Of a DNA stretch of 60,504 bases, positions 27,324 through 37,674 are shown piece after piece. This stretch comes from Flavobacterium sp. GTDB taxonomy: Bacteria; Bacteroidota; Bacteroidia; Flavobacteriales; Flavobacteriaceae. A program made the position numbers and the translations under genes. Within the stretch, counting starts at the first letter, position 1; every line of letters starts with the position of its first letter. The stretch covers positions 31,929 to 92,432 of the forward strand of contig NZ_JAGNYF010000004.1 in the NCBI RefSeq assembly GCF_017985075.1, given 5' to 3'. Under the pieces are notes generated by a model. That model worked only from the letters and a program-made list of their open reading frames with translations. It was not told where the DNA came from and searched no databases.

Positions 27324-28658
27324 ATGCGATTGGTTGTATTAGGTGGCGGAGAAAGCGGTGTTGGAACAGCTATTCTGGGAAAGAAAAAAGGATACGATGT
27401 TTTTGTGTCCGATTTTGGAAAAATAAAAGAAAATTATAAAGAAGTTCTTAGTATTAATGCAATTGCTTGGGAAGACGAAAAGCACACAGAAGATTTAATT
27501 CTGAATGCCGATGTAGTAATGAAAAGTCCTGGGATACCAGATAAAGCGCCTATAGTAAAAAAGTTACTTGAAAAAAATATTCCCGTGATTTCGGAAATTG
27601 AATTTGCAGCGCCATTTACTACTGCAAAAACAATCGGAATTACTGGAAGTAATGGTAAAACTACCACAACCTTGCTAACCTATCACATCCTAAAACAAGG
27701 CGGTTTAAATGTAGGTTTAGCAGGAAATATTGGAAAAAGTTTTGCTTGGCAAGTTGCCGAAAACAAACACGATTGTTATGTGTTAGAATTAAGTAGTTTT
27801 CAATTAGACGGAATACTAAATTATAAGCCAGATATAGCGATTATTTTGAATATTAGTCCAGATCATTTGGACAGATACAATTACGATTATAATTTATATA
27901 TCGATTCAAAGTTCAGAATAACAATGAATCAAACAGAAACAGACTATTTAATTTATGATGAAGATGACGAAGCCATTTCAAATTGGTTTGCCTCACATCA
28001 AACAAAAGCAAACAAAGTGCCTTTTTCAATTTCAAAACAATTAACTAAAGGCGGAAGCATAACAGAGAATAACGAAATAAGTATCAACCTAAACGAAGAC
28101 CAATTTACTATGCCAATTCATCAACTTGCTTTAGAAGGAAAACATAACGTAAAAAACGCTATGGCTGCAACAACGGTTGCACAATTAATGAATATTAGAA
28201 AAGCAACTATTAGAGAAAGTTTAACCAGTTTTCAGGGTGCAGAACACAGATTGGAAAAAGTGTTAAAAATTAATAATGTGCAATACATTAATGATTCGAA
28301 AGCTACGAATGTAAACGCTACCTTTTTTGCCTTAGATAGTATGATTACACCAACAGTTTGGATTGTTGGAGGTGTTGATAAAGGGAATGATTACGACGAG
28401 TTAATGGCATTGGTACGTGAAAAAGTAAAAGGCATCATTTGCTTAGGAGTTGACAATAAAAAGTTAGCCGATAAGTTTGAAGGATTGGTTGAAATGTTTG
28501 TAGAAACAACTTCTATGTCTGAAGCAGTAAAAATTGCAAACAAAATGGCAGAAAAAGGTGATACGGTGCTACTTTCTCCTGCTTGTGCAAGTTTCGATTT
28601 ATTTGAAAATTACGAAGACAGAGGACGTAAATTCAAACAAGCGGTACAAAATTTATAA
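27324..28658 (+). CDS. murD: UDP-N-acetylmuramoyl-L-alanine:D-glutamate ligase
   Basis: A 444-residue cytoplasmic Mur ligase adding D-Glu. The N-terminal Rossmann-like domain starts LVVLGGGESGVG and binds UDP. ITGSNGKTTTT near 110 is the ATP loop, ISPDHLDRY near 175 and EHRLE near 305 are further Mur ligase motifs, and NDSKATN near 320 is typical of MurD. Length is normal. The gene sits in the conserved order mraY-murD-ftsW, with a 31-bp gap to ftsW. Confidence 0.96.
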   Translation: MRLVVLGGGESGVGTAILGKKKGYDVFVSDFGKIKENYKEVLSINAIAWEDEKHTEDLILNADVVMKSPGIPDKAPIVKKLLEKNIPVISEIEFAAPFTTAKTIGITGSNGKTTTTLLTYHILKQGGLNVGLAGNIGKSFAWQVAENKHDCYVLELSSFQLDGILNYKPDIAIILNISPDHLDRYNYDYNLYIDSKFRITMNQTETDYLIYDEDDEAISNWFASHQTKANKVPFSISKQLTKGGSITENNEISINLNEDQFTMPIHQLALEGKHNVKNAMAATTVAQLMNIRKATIRESLTSFQGAEHRLEKVLKINNVQYINDSKATNVNATFFALDSMITPTVWIVGGVDKGNDYDELMALVREKVKGIICLGVDNKKLADKFEGLVEMFVETTSMSEAVKIANKMAEKGDTVLLSPACASFDLFENYEDRGRKFKQAVQNL

Positions 28659-28689
28659 TTGATTTTTTTAATCAAAGCAACAAATTAAA

Positions 28690-30072
28690 ATGAACAAAAT
28701 CATAAACCAACTTAAAGGAGATAAAACCATTTGGGCTGTAATTGTATTACTGGCTTTGGTGTCTTTTTTACCCGTATATAGCGCGAGTACAAACTTAGTA
28801 TATACAGTTGGTAATGGAAAAGGTTCTACATTAATCCTTTTACTAAAACATTGTACACACGTAATAATAGGGTTAGGTATTGTATTTTTTATACATAAAT
28901 TACATTTCGAAAAGTTTAAAAAATATTCCATTTTTGCTATTTGGATTATTATTCCAGCGTTACTTTTTACATTATTACAAGGAAAAACCATTGGTGGTGC
29001 GAATGCAAGTCGATGGTTGGAAATTCCATTTGTTAATTTTTCGTTTCAACCTTCAACGCTTGCCTTTGCAATCTTAATGGTATATGTAGCTCGAACGCTA
29101 ACAAAAATTAACGAAACCAAATACACGTTTAAAGATTCAGTTATTCAAATATGGATACCAGTTGGAGCGGTATTAATATTTATTTTACCATCAAATTTTT
29201 CTACGGCAGCCTTAATGTTTGCAATGGTTTTTATGTTGTTATACATTGGTCAATATCCATTAAAATATTTAGGAATTGTATTAGCTTCAGGTGTGGCATT
29301 ATTAGCGCTTTTTTTCCTATTGGCACAAGCTTTTCCAAAACACAAAACCTTTAGTCGTGTAAATACTTGGGTGAGTAGAATTGAAAATTTCACTTCAGAT
29401 AAACCAGATGAAGATAAATACCAAATTGAAAATGCTAAAATAGCCATTGCAGTCGGGAAAATAAATGGCGTAGGACCTGGAAAAAGTATTCAAAAGAATT
29501 TTTTACCTCAATCATCTTCCGATTTTATTTTCGCCATTATTATTGAAGAATACGGTTTAATTGGCGGATATGTTTTAGTGTTTTTTTATATGCTGTTGTT
29601 TTTTAGATTTTTAATACGAGCCAATAAAACAACCAATTTGTTTGGGAAATTATTAATCATCGGACTTGGTTTTCCAATTATAATTCAGGCATTAATTAAT
29701 ATGGGTGTAGCGGTTGAATTATTACCAGTTACAGGACAGCCATTGCCATTAATTAGTAGTGGAGGAACTTCTATTTGGATGACGTGTTTGTCTTTAGGGA
29801 TAATATTAAGTGTTACTAAAAGAGAAGATGAAATTGCCGCTGATTTAAAAGATTTTCAAGATAAAGAAGCCGCTTTACAACGTTTAATCGAAAGAGAAGT
29901 AGTAGTTATGAATGCTGAAAATGATGTGGAAAACCTTTCGGAAGACGAGCATAAAATAAATGATATGAAGTATTCTATTCGTGAATCTTTAAAACAAGAT
30001 AACGAAACAGAACAAGGCGACAGTTTGGTGAACGGACAAAATCCAATGAATGCAGTAATAAACAAAAAATAA
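28690..30072 (+). CDS. ftsW: cell division SEDS glycosyltransferase FtsW
   Basis: A 460-residue membrane protein of the SEDS family that polymerises lipid II at the septum with FtsI. About ten membrane helices are visible. The catalytic-loop Asp region reads KPDEDKYQ near 238, and the late motifs [22 protein letters not shown] are the family fingerprint. A cytoplasmic tail of some 75 charged residues follows, longer than in proteobacteria. The gene overlaps murG as TAATG. Confidence 0.96.
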   Translation: MNKIINQLKGDKTIWAVIVLLALVSFLPVYSASTNLVYTVGNGKGSTLILLLKHCTHVIIGLGIVFFIHKLHFEKFKKYSIFAIWIIIPALLFTLLQGKTIGGANASRWLEIPFVNFSFQPSTLAFAILMVYVARTLTKINETKYTFKDSVIQIWIPVGAVLIFILPSNFSTAALMFAMVFMLLYIGQYPLKYLGIVLASGVALLALFFLLAQAFPKHKTFSRVNTWVSRIENFTSDKPDEDKYQIENAKIAIAVGKINGVGPGKSIQKNFLPQSSSDFIFAIIIEEYGLIGGYVLVFFYMLLFFRFLIRANKTTNLFGKLLIIGLGFPIIIQALINMGVAVELLPVTGQPLPLISSGGTSIWMTCLSLGIILSVTKREDEIAADLKDFQDKEAALQRLIEREVVVMNAENDVENLSEDEHKINDMKYSIRESLKQDNETEQGDSLVNGQNPMNAVINKK

Positions 30073-31160
30073 TGGCAAATAAATTTATCATTAGCGGCGG
30101 AGGAACTGGTGGACACATTTATCCAGCAGTTGCTATTGCAAACGAATTAAAAGCGCAATTTCCAGATGCTACGTTTTTGTTTGTAGGCGCGAAAGATAAA
30201 ATGGAAATGCAAAAAGTACCGCAAGCAGGTTATAAAATTGAAGGACTTTGGATTGCTGGATTGCAACGTAAAATCACAGTTCAAAACGCAATGTTTCCAA
30301 TAAAATTAGCTTCAAGTTTACTTAAATCGTTTTTTATTTTAAAAAGATTTAAACCAGATGTGGTTATAGGAACTGGAGGCTTTGCAAGTGGTGCTGTTTT
30401 AAAAGTTGCTTCAATGTTAGGTATTCCTACTGTTATTCAAGAGCAAAATTCATATCCAGGAATTACCAATAAATTATTAGCCAAAAAAGCCAATTCTATT
30501 TGTGTGGCATACGAAAACTTAGAACGTTTTTTTCCAAAAGAAAAATTACATTTTACTGGAAATCCTGTTCGTCAGGATCTAATGGAAGTGGCCAGTAAAA
30601 AAGAAGAAGCAATTGCTCATTTTAAATTAGATGCCTCTAAAAAAACACTTCTAATTTTAGGTGGAAGTTTAGGTGCAAGAAGAATAAATCAACTAATTGA
30701 AAAAGAACTTGATTTTTTATTACAATTAGATTTTCAAATTATTTGGCAATGCGGAAAGCATTATTTAAACGAATATTCAAAATATAACGAAAAAGAAAAC
30801 GTGCAAGTAACGGCTTTTATTGATAGAATGGATTTGGTATATGCAGCGGCTGATGTGGTAATTTCTCGTTCTGGGGCTTCTTCAGTTTCCGAGTTGTGTA
30901 TTGTTGGAAAGCCAACCATTTTTATTCCATCGCCTAATGTATCAGAAGACCATCAAACTAAAAATGCTAAAGCAATTGTAGAAAGAGGTGCCGCCATTTT
31001 AATTAAAGAATCAAATCTAGATGACGAATTTAAAATTGTTTTCGAAGCAGTAATTAAAGATAAAGGAAAATTACAAAGCTTAGAACAAAATATTAAAAGA
31101 TTAGCATTACCCAATGCCACGAAAGCGATAGTTGAAGAAATAAAAAAATTAATTAAATAG
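30072..31160 (+). CDS. murG: undecaprenyldiphospho-muramoylpentapeptide beta-N-acetylglucosaminyltransferase
   Basis: A 362-residue GT-B enzyme that turns lipid I into lipid II at the inner face of the membrane. [14 protein letters not shown] near residue 7 is the first glycine loop and [10 protein letters not shown] the second. [17 protein letters not shown] and [12 protein letters not shown] form the UDP-GlcNAc site. Length matches the family. It begins on the last base of the ftsW stop codon, and murC follows after 27 bp. Confidence 0.97.
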   Translation: MANKFIISGGGTGGHIYPAVAIANELKAQFPDATFLFVGAKDKMEMQKVPQAGYKIEGLWIAGLQRKITVQNAMFPIKLASSLLKSFFILKRFKPDVVIGTGGFASGAVLKVASMLGIPTVIQEQNSYPGITNKLLAKKANSICVAYENLERFFPKEKLHFTGNPVRQDLMEVASKKEEAIAHFKLDASKKTLLILGGSLGARRINQLIEKELDFLLQLDFQIIWQCGKHYLNEYSKYNEKENVQVTAFIDRMDLVYAAADVVISRSGASSVSELCIVGKPTIFIPSPNVSEDHQTKNAKAIVERGAAILIKESNLDDEFKIVFEAVIKDKGKLQSLEQNIKRLALPNATKAIVEEIKKLIK

Positions 31161-31187
31161 TAAAACAAGTGCAACAGCAATAATAAA

Positions 31188-32537
31188 ATGAATTTAAATC
31201 AAATACATAACGTCTATTTTATTGGTATCGGTGGTATCGGAATGAGTGCTTTGGCGCGTTATTTTCAATTCCTTGGAAAAAATGTGGCAGGTTATGATAA
31301 AACAGAAACCCAATTAACTTCCGAGTTACAAGAAAATGGTATACAAATTCATTTTGAAGACAATATAAATTTAATTGCAGAACGTTTTAAAAATACAGAA
31401 AATACATTAGTGGTTATTACGCCAGCAGTTCCGAAAAATCATACCGAATGGAACTTCTTTTTAGACAATGGATTTACGGTAAAAAAACGAGCAGAAGTTT
31501 TAGGCATTATTACAAAAGATACGTTTTGTTTTGCAGTGGCAGGTACGCACGGAAAAACAACAACATCAAGTATTTTAGGACATATTTTGTATGAAAGTGG
31601 TGTAGATGTTACTGCTTTTTTAGGCGGAATTGTTGAAGGTTACGATTCTAATTTAATCGGTACAGGAAAAACAGTTACAGTTGTTGAAGCTGACGAATTT
31701 GATCGTTCGTTTTTACATTTACATCCAAATTTGTCTTGCATTACTTCAATGGATGCGGATCATTTAGATATTTATGGTGATGTGGCAGCTATTGAAGCTT
31801 CATTTAAAGAATTTGCACAAAAAGTACCTTCAGAAAATTTATTTATTATTAAAGGTTTGCCTTTAGAAGGAAATACAATTGCTGTAAATGTAGGCGCGGA
31901 TTACGTTGCTCAAAACATAAGAATTGAAAATGGTTTTTATGTTTTTGATGTAAAAACCGCTACGGAATTAATTGAAAATATAAAATTTGGCTTACCAGGT
32001 CATCACAATTTAACAAATGCTTTATTGGCTTTTGCTATGGCAAAATCGTACGGTATTTCAAATGACAAAATAAGTAATGCATTAGCTACATTTCAAGGTG
32101 TAAGACGTCGTTTTTCATTTCAAATAAGAAACGAAAAATTAGTTTATATTGATGATTATGCACATCATCCTACCGAAATAAATGCAGTGCATCAAGCGGT
32201 TAGAGAATTGTATCCAAACAAAAAAATAATTGCTTGTTTTCAACCTCATTTGTTTAGTAGAACAAAAGATTTTGTTGATGGTTTTGCAGAAAGTTTGTCG
32301 CAGTTTGACGAAATATTGTTATTGGAAATTTATCCAGCAAGAGAACTGCCTATTGAAGGTGTAAATTCAAGTTGGTTATTAGAAAAAATCACTAACAAAA
32401 ATAAACAGTTAGTAACCAAAGAAAAGTTATTAACATACTTTAAAAATTCCGATGCAGATGTATATATTTCAATTGGTGCAGGAGATATTGGTGAAATGGT
32501 AAAGGACATAAAAAAAGTACTAAATGAAAAAAATTAA
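31188..32537 (+). CDS. murC: UDP-N-acetylmuramate:L-alanine ligase
   Basis: A 449-residue Mur ligase that adds the first residue of the stem peptide. FIGIGGIGMSALAR near 12 is the UDP-binding loop, AGTHGKTTTSS near 118 the ATP loop, and EADEFDRSFL near 170 with DHLDIYG near 188 are family motifs. DDYAHHPTEI near 320 is the classic MurC signature. It follows murG by 27 bp and overlaps ftsQ by 14 bp. There is no ddl fused or adjacent, unlike some bacteria. Confidence 0.96.
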   Translation: MNLNQIHNVYFIGIGGIGMSALARYFQFLGKNVAGYDKTETQLTSELQENGIQIHFEDNINLIAERFKNTENTLVVITPAVPKNHTEWNFFLDNGFTVKKRAEVLGIITKDTFCFAVAGTHGKTTTSSILGHILYESGVDVTAFLGGIVEGYDSNLIGTGKTVTVVEADEFDRSFLHLHPNLSCITSMDADHLDIYGDVAAIEASFKEFAQKVPSENLFIIKGLPLEGNTIAVNVGADYVAQNIRIENGFYVFDVKTATELIENIKFGLPGHHNLTNALLAFAMAKSYGISNDKISNALATFQGVRRRFSFQIRNEKLVYIDDYAHHPTEINAVHQAVRELYPNKKIIACFQPHLFSRTKDFVDGFAESLSQFDEILLLEIYPARELPIEGVNSSWLLEKITNKNKQLVTKEKLLTYFKNSDADVYISIGAGDIGEMVKDIKKVLNEKN

Positions 32538-33246
32538 TTGGCAAAATATTCGGTTAGTATTGATGCTTTTTGTGTTGATTTTTCTGTTTTCTTTCACAAA
32601 AAGCAGAAGCCAAAACAAGAAAATTGCTAAAATACAAGTTGAGTTTCAGGGTAATAACAAAATGTTTTTAACAAATGAAATGGTTAATAACTTGTTAATA
32701 CAAAATTTGGGAGGGACTTCCTCAATTCAAAAAGATAAAGTAGATTTGAAAGATTTGGAAAGTGCCCTAAAAAAGCAATCATTTATCGAAAATGCTGAAG
32801 TATTTATTTCAGAAGACGGTATGTTAATAACTAAAGTTTTGCAGAAGTCCCCAGTCGCAAGAGTTGTTAATAATAATCGTGTTTTATATGTTGATAAAAA
32901 TGGTAGTATTTTTCAATTGTCGAATAATTTTTCATCAAGAGTTCCTATTGTTCAAGGAAATATTGAAGGCGAATTTAAAAAAGGTTTCATAGAAACTTTT
33001 AAGACCATTGAAAAAGATGAATTTTTAAAAAAACATATCATAGCAATCACGATTCAGGAAAACGGAAGCATGAACATGCTAACAAGAGAACATGATTACG
33101 ATATAAATTTTGGAAAGCCAATTTTAATTGATAAAAAGTTTAAAAATTACAAAGCGTTTTATCAATTCGCATCGAAAGATTCGATAATTGAAAAGTACAA
33201 ATCAATAAATTTAATTTTCACACAACAGGTAGTGTGTTCAAAATAA
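32524..33246 (+). CDS. ftsQ: cell division protein FtsQ/DivIB
   Basis: A 240-residue bitopic protein with one membrane helix near the N-terminus (LVLMLFVLIFLFSFT, residues 11-25). The periplasmic part has a POTRA-like segment (IAKIQVEFQGNNKMFLTNEMV, about 36-110) and a beta domain (VARVVNNNRVLYVDKNGSIF). It links the FtsLB pair to the divisome. Sequence identity across phyla is low, but position between murC and ftsA with this layout makes the call safe. A 7-bp gap separates it from ftsA. Confidence 0.9.
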   Translation: MKKINWQNIRLVLMLFVLIFLFSFTKSRSQNKKIAKIQVEFQGNNKMFLTNEMVNNLLIQNLGGTSSIQKDKVDLKDLESALKKQSFIENAEVFISEDGMLITKVLQKSPVARVVNNNRVLYVDKNGSIFQLSNNFSSRVPIVQGNIEGEFKKGFIETFKTIEKDEFLKKHIIAITIQENGSMNMLTREHDYDINFGKPILIDKKFKNYKAFYQFASKDSIIEKYKSINLIFTQQVVCSK

Positions 33247-33253
33247 TGAATAG

Positions 33254-34633
33254 ATGATGAACAAAGAAAGTATTGCAGTAGGTTTAGACATTGGTACAAC
33301 AAAGATTGTAGCAATGATCGGCAAGAAAAATGAGTACGGTAAGCTGGAAATCCTTGGGGTAGGGAAATCTAAAAGTTTAGGGGTGCACAGAGGTGTAGTC
33401 AATAACATTACGCAAACCATTCAATCTATTCAGGCAGCTATTTCAGAAGCAGAAAATAATTCGGGATATCGAATTAATGATGTAGTAGTTGGTATCGCAG
33501 GACAACACATACGTAGTATACAACATACCGATTATATCAGTAGAAAAAATCCAGAAGAAGTAATTGGAGAATATGATATTGAACAATTAACATGTCAAGT
33601 TCAAAATTTATCAATGCTTCCTGGTGAAGAAATTATTCACGCTTTACCTCAAGAATTTAAAATTGATGGCCAATCAGAAATTTTAGAACCTGTTGGAATG
33701 TATGGGGCAAGAGTTGAATCAAGTTTTCATATTGTAGTAGGACAAGCCGCTTCTATCAGAAATTTAGGACGTTGTGTTAAAAACGCAGGTTTAGAATTAA
33801 CAGGATTAACTTTAGAACCTTTAGCTTCAGCTGATGCCGTTTTAAGTGAAGAAGAAAAAGAAGCCGGTGTAGCACTTATCGATATAGGTGGTGGTACAAC
33901 AGATTTAGCCGTTTTCAAAAATGGTGTAATTCGTCATACTGCTGTAATTCCTTTCGGAGGAAATGTGATTACAGAAGACATTAAAGAAGGCTGTTCTATT
34001 ATCGAAAAACAAGCTGAATTATTAAAAACACGTTTCGGATCGGCTTGGCCAGGAGAAAATAAAGATAACGAAATTGTTTCTATTCCTGGATTAAGAGGTC
34101 GTGAACCAAAAGAAATTTCATTAAAAAACTTGTCAAAAATTATTCACGCCAGAGTAGTGGAAATTATTGAACAAGTATACGCTGAAATAAAATTATACGG
34201 ACACGACGAGCCGAAGAAAAAATTAATTGCAGGGATTGTGTTAACAGGTGGTGGTTCGCAACTACAACATATTAAACAATTAGTAGAATACATTACAGGA
34301 ATGGACACCAGAATAGGATATCCAAACGAGCATTTGGCAGGAAATTCAAGCGAAGAATTATCGAGTCCATTATACGCTACATCAGTAGGTTTAGTTATGG
34401 AAAGTTTACGTAACCAAACCAATAGTGCAACTCCGTTTGTAGAGATGAAAATCCCTGAACCAGTTGTAGTAACTCCACAAGCACCAGTGGTTGAGGAAAG
34501 TGTAGCAAATGAAGTAGTAGCGGAAGAAACTACGTCAACAACGGTTGAAAAAGAACCAACAGAAAGAAAAAAGAAATACGACTTTAATAACCTTTTAGGG
34601 AAAATTAAAGAGTTTTTAGATAATGTAGAATAA
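33254..34633 (+). CDS. ftsA: cell division protein FtsA
   Basis: A 459-residue actin-like ATPase that ties FtsZ filaments to the membrane. VGLDIGTTKIVAMIG near 10 is phosphate loop 1, ALIDIGGGTTDLAVF near 210 is phosphate loop 2, and GIVLTGGGSQL near 325 is the adenosine motif. After the ATPase core comes a flexible Pro/Val/Glu-rich stretch of some 45 residues and a C-terminal amphipathic helix (FNNLLGKIKEFLDNV) that would bind the membrane. Two adjacent ATGs (33254 and 33257) can start it. It is followed by ftsZ after 43 bp. Confidence 0.97.
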   Translation: MMNKESIAVGLDIGTTKIVAMIGKKNEYGKLEILGVGKSKSLGVHRGVVNNITQTIQSIQAAISEAENNSGYRINDVVVGIAGQHIRSIQHTDYISRKNPEEVIGEYDIEQLTCQVQNLSMLPGEEIIHALPQEFKIDGQSEILEPVGMYGARVESSFHIVVGQAASIRNLGRCVKNAGLELTGLTLEPLASADAVLSEEEKEAGVALIDIGGGTTDLAVFKNGVIRHTAVIPFGGNVITEDIKEGCSIIEKQAELLKTRFGSAWPGENKDNEIVSIPGLRGREPKEISLKNLSKIIHARVVEIIEQVYAEIKLYGHDEPKKKLIAGIVLTGGGSQLQHIKQLVEYITGMDTRIGYPNEHLAGNSSEELSSPLYATSVGLVMESLRNQTNSATPFVEMKIPEPVVVTPQAPVVEESVANEVVAEETTSTTVEKEPTERKKKYDFNNLLGKIKEFLDNVE

Positions 34634-34676
34634 GGTTATTAGTAGCAAATAACACAAAAAAAACAAAGCCAAATAT

Positions 34677-36719
34677 ATGGAAAGCAACAACGAATTTGGA
34701 AACTTTACTTTTGATTTACCAAAAAATCAATCAAACGTAATTAAAGTAATTGGAGTAGGTGGCGGTGGTAGTAATGCCATTAACCACATGTTCAGACAAG
34801 GAATCATTGGCGTTGATTTCGTGGTGTGTAATACCGACTCACAAGCCCTTCAAACAAGCCCAGTGCCTAACAAAATTCAATTAGGTGTAAACCTAACAGA
34901 AGGTTTAGGGGCAGGAGCAAAGCCAGAAATCGGTCAACAAGCCGCATTAGAAAGCATTGAAGAAATTGAGAAAATGCTTGATGTAAATACTAAAATGGTA
35001 TTTATTACAGCTGGTATGGGTGGTGGTACCGGTACAGGTGCTGCGCCAGTAATTGCTCAATTGGCAAAAGAAAGAGGGATTTTAACCGTAGGAATTATTA
35101 CTATTCCTTTTCAGTTTGAAGGTAAAAATCGCTACGACCAAGCTATGGAAGGTGTGGAAAGATTAAGAAAACAAGTAGATTCATTAATTGTTATCAATAA
35201 TAACAAATTAAGAGAAGTATACGGAAATCTTGGTTTTAAAGCAGGTTTCTCTAAAGCCGATGAAGTGTTAGCTACAGCTTCAAAAGGTATTGCAGAAGTG
35301 ATTACCAATCACTTAACCATGAATATTGATTTAAAAGATGCTAAAACAGTTTTAAGTGATAGCGGAACAGCCATAATGGGATCTTATGTTGCTTCAGGTG
35401 CGGATAGAGCAAGAATTGCGATTCAATCTGCATTAGATTCTCCATTATTAAACGATAATAAAATTACAGGTGCTAAAAATGTGTTGTTGCTTATCACATT
35501 TGGCTCTGATGAAATTACTATTGATGAAATTAGTGAAATTAACGAATACATTCAATCCGAAGCAGGGCATAACGCAAACATCATCATGGGAATTGGTGAA
35601 GATGAAAAGTTAGGCGATTCTATTTCGGTAACCGTTATTGCTACAGGATTTAATATCGAACAACAAATAGAAATCGTAAATGCAGAACCAAAAAAGATTA
35701 TTCATTCTTTAGATGGGGAGCAAAAAGTAGAACATAATTTAACACCAAATGCGGTGGCAACTCCAACTATTTCTTTTGAGGAGCCTTTCGCAAAAGTTGA
35801 AACTGTTGAAGCCGCAGCACCTATCGAAACGCCAGCTGAACCAGTAACTAAAATTGTTTTTGATTTAAATGATTTTGAAGTAGAACAACCACAAGTTGTT
35901 ACAGCTCCTGTTTCAGATTTAATTCCAACAACAGACTATATTAAAAATTTAGATGTATTTTTTGAAAATGTATCTGCAGAATTTCAAACACCAGTTGTGG
36001 CGGCGCCTGTATACAATACAGCAGCTCCAGTAGCACAACCTGTTGTAGAAACCGTTCAACCGGTACAAGAATTTGAAATCATTTCAAACTCAGTAAGAGA
36101 AATTGAAGTGATAGATCCTGAATTTGTTGTAGGTATGGATGATTTCAACTTTTCTTTAGATTTGTTTGATACCAAAGCAGAAACTACACAAAACACAGTG
36201 GTATTCGAATTAAGCGAAGAAACAAAAGACATCAAAGTAAACGAAGCCGTTCAGTTTTATCCAGTTACCGAACTTGGAGTAGAAGGAATAATAAAATATA
36301 CATTAGAAGAAGAAATTGAAGAAACGTTTGAACCTGCAGCAGCAGTTCAAGTAGCAGCAGAGCCAATTGATGAAGAAATTAATTTCACAATCAAACAATC
36401 AGAGCCAGTTGCAGCACCAATTAGTTTCGATCCTAATTTTAACTTTGATGGCGTTTCACCAGTGGAAATGACAATTGAAGAAATATTAAAATCAAGAGCA
36501 GAAGAACGTAAAAGCAAATTGAAAAACTTCAATCATAAGTTTAACAATCCAAATCGTATTGACGATTTAGAAAAGGAACCTGCTTTTCGTCGTTTAGGAT
36601 TAGACGTTACGAGTATGCCAAACCAAAACCCGCCATCGCGTATGTCTTTAGGAATGGATAGTAATGACGACATGCAATTGCGTTCAAACAATTCTTTTTT
36701 ACATGACAATGTAGATTAA
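34677..36719 (+). CDS. ftsZ: cell division protein FtsZ with a long C-terminal linker
   Basis: The tubulin-like GTPase that forms the Z ring. IKVIGVGGGGSNAINHM near 22 and the tubulin signature GMGGGTGTGAAP near 113 bind GTP; NNNKLREVYG and the T7 loop (LKDAKTVL region) follow. The core ends near 330. The remaining ~350 residues are acidic and Pro/Val/Ala-rich, with PVVAAP-like repeats, then a basic stretch (SRAEERKSKLKNFNHKFNN) and the end EPAFRRLGLDVTSMP. At 680 residues it is nearly twice enterobacterial length, but long linkers are usual in this class. It ends the dcw operon, followed by a strong terminator. Confidence 0.97.
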   Translation: MESNNEFGNFTFDLPKNQSNVIKVIGVGGGGSNAINHMFRQGIIGVDFVVCNTDSQALQTSPVPNKIQLGVNLTEGLGAGAKPEIGQQAALESIEEIEKMLDVNTKMVFITAGMGGGTGTGAAPVIAQLAKERGILTVGIITIPFQFEGKNRYDQAMEGVERLRKQVDSLIVINNNKLREVYGNLGFKAGFSKADEVLATASKGIAEVITNHLTMNIDLKDAKTVLSDSGTAIMGSYVASGADRARIAIQSALDSPLLNDNKITGAKNVLLLITFGSDEITIDEISEINEYIQSEAGHNANIIMGIGEDEKLGDSISVTVIATGFNIEQQIEIVNAEPKKIIHSLDGEQKVEHNLTPNAVATPTISFEEPFAKVETVEAAAPIETPAEPVTKIVFDLNDFEVEQPQVVTAPVSDLIPTTDYIKNLDVFFENVSAEFQTPVVAAPVYNTAAPVAQPVVETVQPVQEFEIISNSVREIEVIDPEFVVGMDDFNFSLDLFDTKAETTQNTVVFELSEETKDIKVNEAVQFYPVTELGVEGIIKYTLEEEIEETFEPAAAVQVAAEPIDEEINFTIKQSEPVAAPISFDPNFNFDGVSPVEMTIEEILKSRAEERKSKLKNFNHKFNNPNRIDDLEKEPAFRRLGLDVTSMPNQNPPSRMSLGMDSNDDMQLRSNNSFLHDNVD

Positions 36720-36746
36720 TCAAAAAGAAACAAACCAAATACTATT

Positions 36747-36779
36747 AAATCCCGACAAGTTAGTAACGAGTCGGGATTT
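36747..36779 (+). terminator. terminator of the dcw operon
   Basis: Stem AAATCCCGAC / GTCGGGATTT (36747-36756 and 36770-36779) with a 13-base loop, followed by TTTTATT. It comes 28 bp after the ftsZ stop codon. Confidence 0.92.
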
Positions 36780-36828
36780 TTTATTACTTTCGCATAACAA
36801 TTACACAAAACAATTAAATTCAAAATAT

Positions 36829-37278
36829 ATGAGCTTAGCTACACAAATTATGGATAGTATGAAAGAAGCGATGAGAGCCAAAGATACAGTGGCTCTTGAA
36901 GCATTACGTGCTATTAAATCAGAAATATTATTAGCGCAAACGGCTTCAGGTTCTAAAGAAGAAATTACGGAAGCAGACGAAATTAAAATTTTACAAAAAT
37001 TAGTAAAAATGCGTAAAGACAGTTACGAAATTTTTACAGCACAAAACCGTGCCGATTTAGCCGAACCAGAATTGGCGCAAATTGCAGTTATCGAAAAGTT
37101 TTTACCTGCACAATTATCAGAAGCAGAAGTAGAAGCAATTGTTGCTAAAATAATTGCAGAAACCGGCGCATCAGGTATTGCAGCAATGGGAAAAGTTATG
37201 GGCTTAGCCGCAACACAAATTGGCGGACAAGCAGAAGGAAAAACCATTTCTACAATTGTTAAGAAATTATTGGTTTAA
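36829..37278 (+). CDS. GatB/YqeY domain-containing protein
   Basis: A 149-residue YqeY-like protein. It is all helical and resembles the C-terminal tRNA-binding part of the GatB amidotransferase subunit, with the characteristic segments DTVALEALRAIKSEIL, EIKILQKLVKMRKDS and AVIEKFLPAQLSEAE. GASGIAAMGKVMG near the end is typical. It may bind tRNA, but its role is not established. It lies between the dcw terminator and tRNA-Arg and is read alone; TACTTTCG at 36784-36791 is a possible -7 box. Confidence 0.93.
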   Translation: MSLATQIMDSMKEAMRAKDTVALEALRAIKSEILLAQTASGSKEEITEADEIKILQKLVKMRKDSYEIFTAQNRADLAEPELAQIAVIEKFLPAQLSEAEVEAIVAKIIAETGASGIAAMGKVMGLAATQIGGQAEGKTISTIVKKLLV

Positions 37279-37373
37279 AAATAGAAAATAGAATATAGAG
37301 AAAAGAAAATAGACATCAGATTAAGTAGTACACTTCTATTTTCTATACTCTTTTTTCTATACTCTAAAAAAAA

Positions 37374-37447
37374 GGCTTCGTAGTTCAACTGGATAGAATG
37401 ACGGATTTCGGCTCCGTTGGTTGCAGGTTCGAACCCTGCCGAGGTCA
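37374..37447 (+). tRNA. tRNA-Arg (anticodon TCG)
   Basis: A 74-nt gene. The acceptor stem GGCTTCG/CGAGGTC includes two G-T pairs. The anticodon stem ACGGA/TCCGT encloses the loop TTTCGGC, giving anticodon TCG. The T-arm GCAGGTTCGAACCCTGC is perfect, the discriminator base is A and CCA is not encoded. A terminator hairpin follows four bases later. Bases 37279-37373 upstream are low-complexity TAGAAAATAG-like words with no gene. Confidence 0.96.
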
Positions 37448-37450
37448 CAT

Positions 37451-37483
37451 AAAACCTTTGTCAAAATAATTGGCAAAGGTTTT
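37451..37483 (+). terminator. terminator after tRNA-Arg
   Basis: Stem AAAACCTTTG / CAAAGGTTTT (37451-37460 and 37474-37483) followed by a T-run. The same stem recurs at 41288-41316, at the other end of the accessory islet. Confidence 0.88.
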
Positions 37484-37497
37484 TTTTATGTGTATAC

Positions 37498-37552
37498 GTG
37501 TTGCCTGAGGTTCTCGAAGGCAACACATCACACCTTATCGAAGGCAACACAT
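37498..37552. repeat. inverted and direct repeats of a GTGTTGCC word
   Basis: GTGTTGCCT (37498-37506) is a perfect inverted match to AGGCAACAC at 37518-37526 and again at 37542-37550. The 15-base word TCGAAGGCAACACAT occurs twice, at 37514 and 37538, 24 bp apart. Only one hairpin at a time can form with the left arm. No gene is present here. Confidence 0.7.
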
Positions 37553-37674
37553 AAAACATTCTCTAATAATTAATTGTCACGCTGTTGCAAAAATGTAAAT
37601 CTTTTAATTTTCAAACTTTCGACTTTCAGACTTTCTACTTTTTCCCTTCACCCAACACCCTTCACTCAACACGA

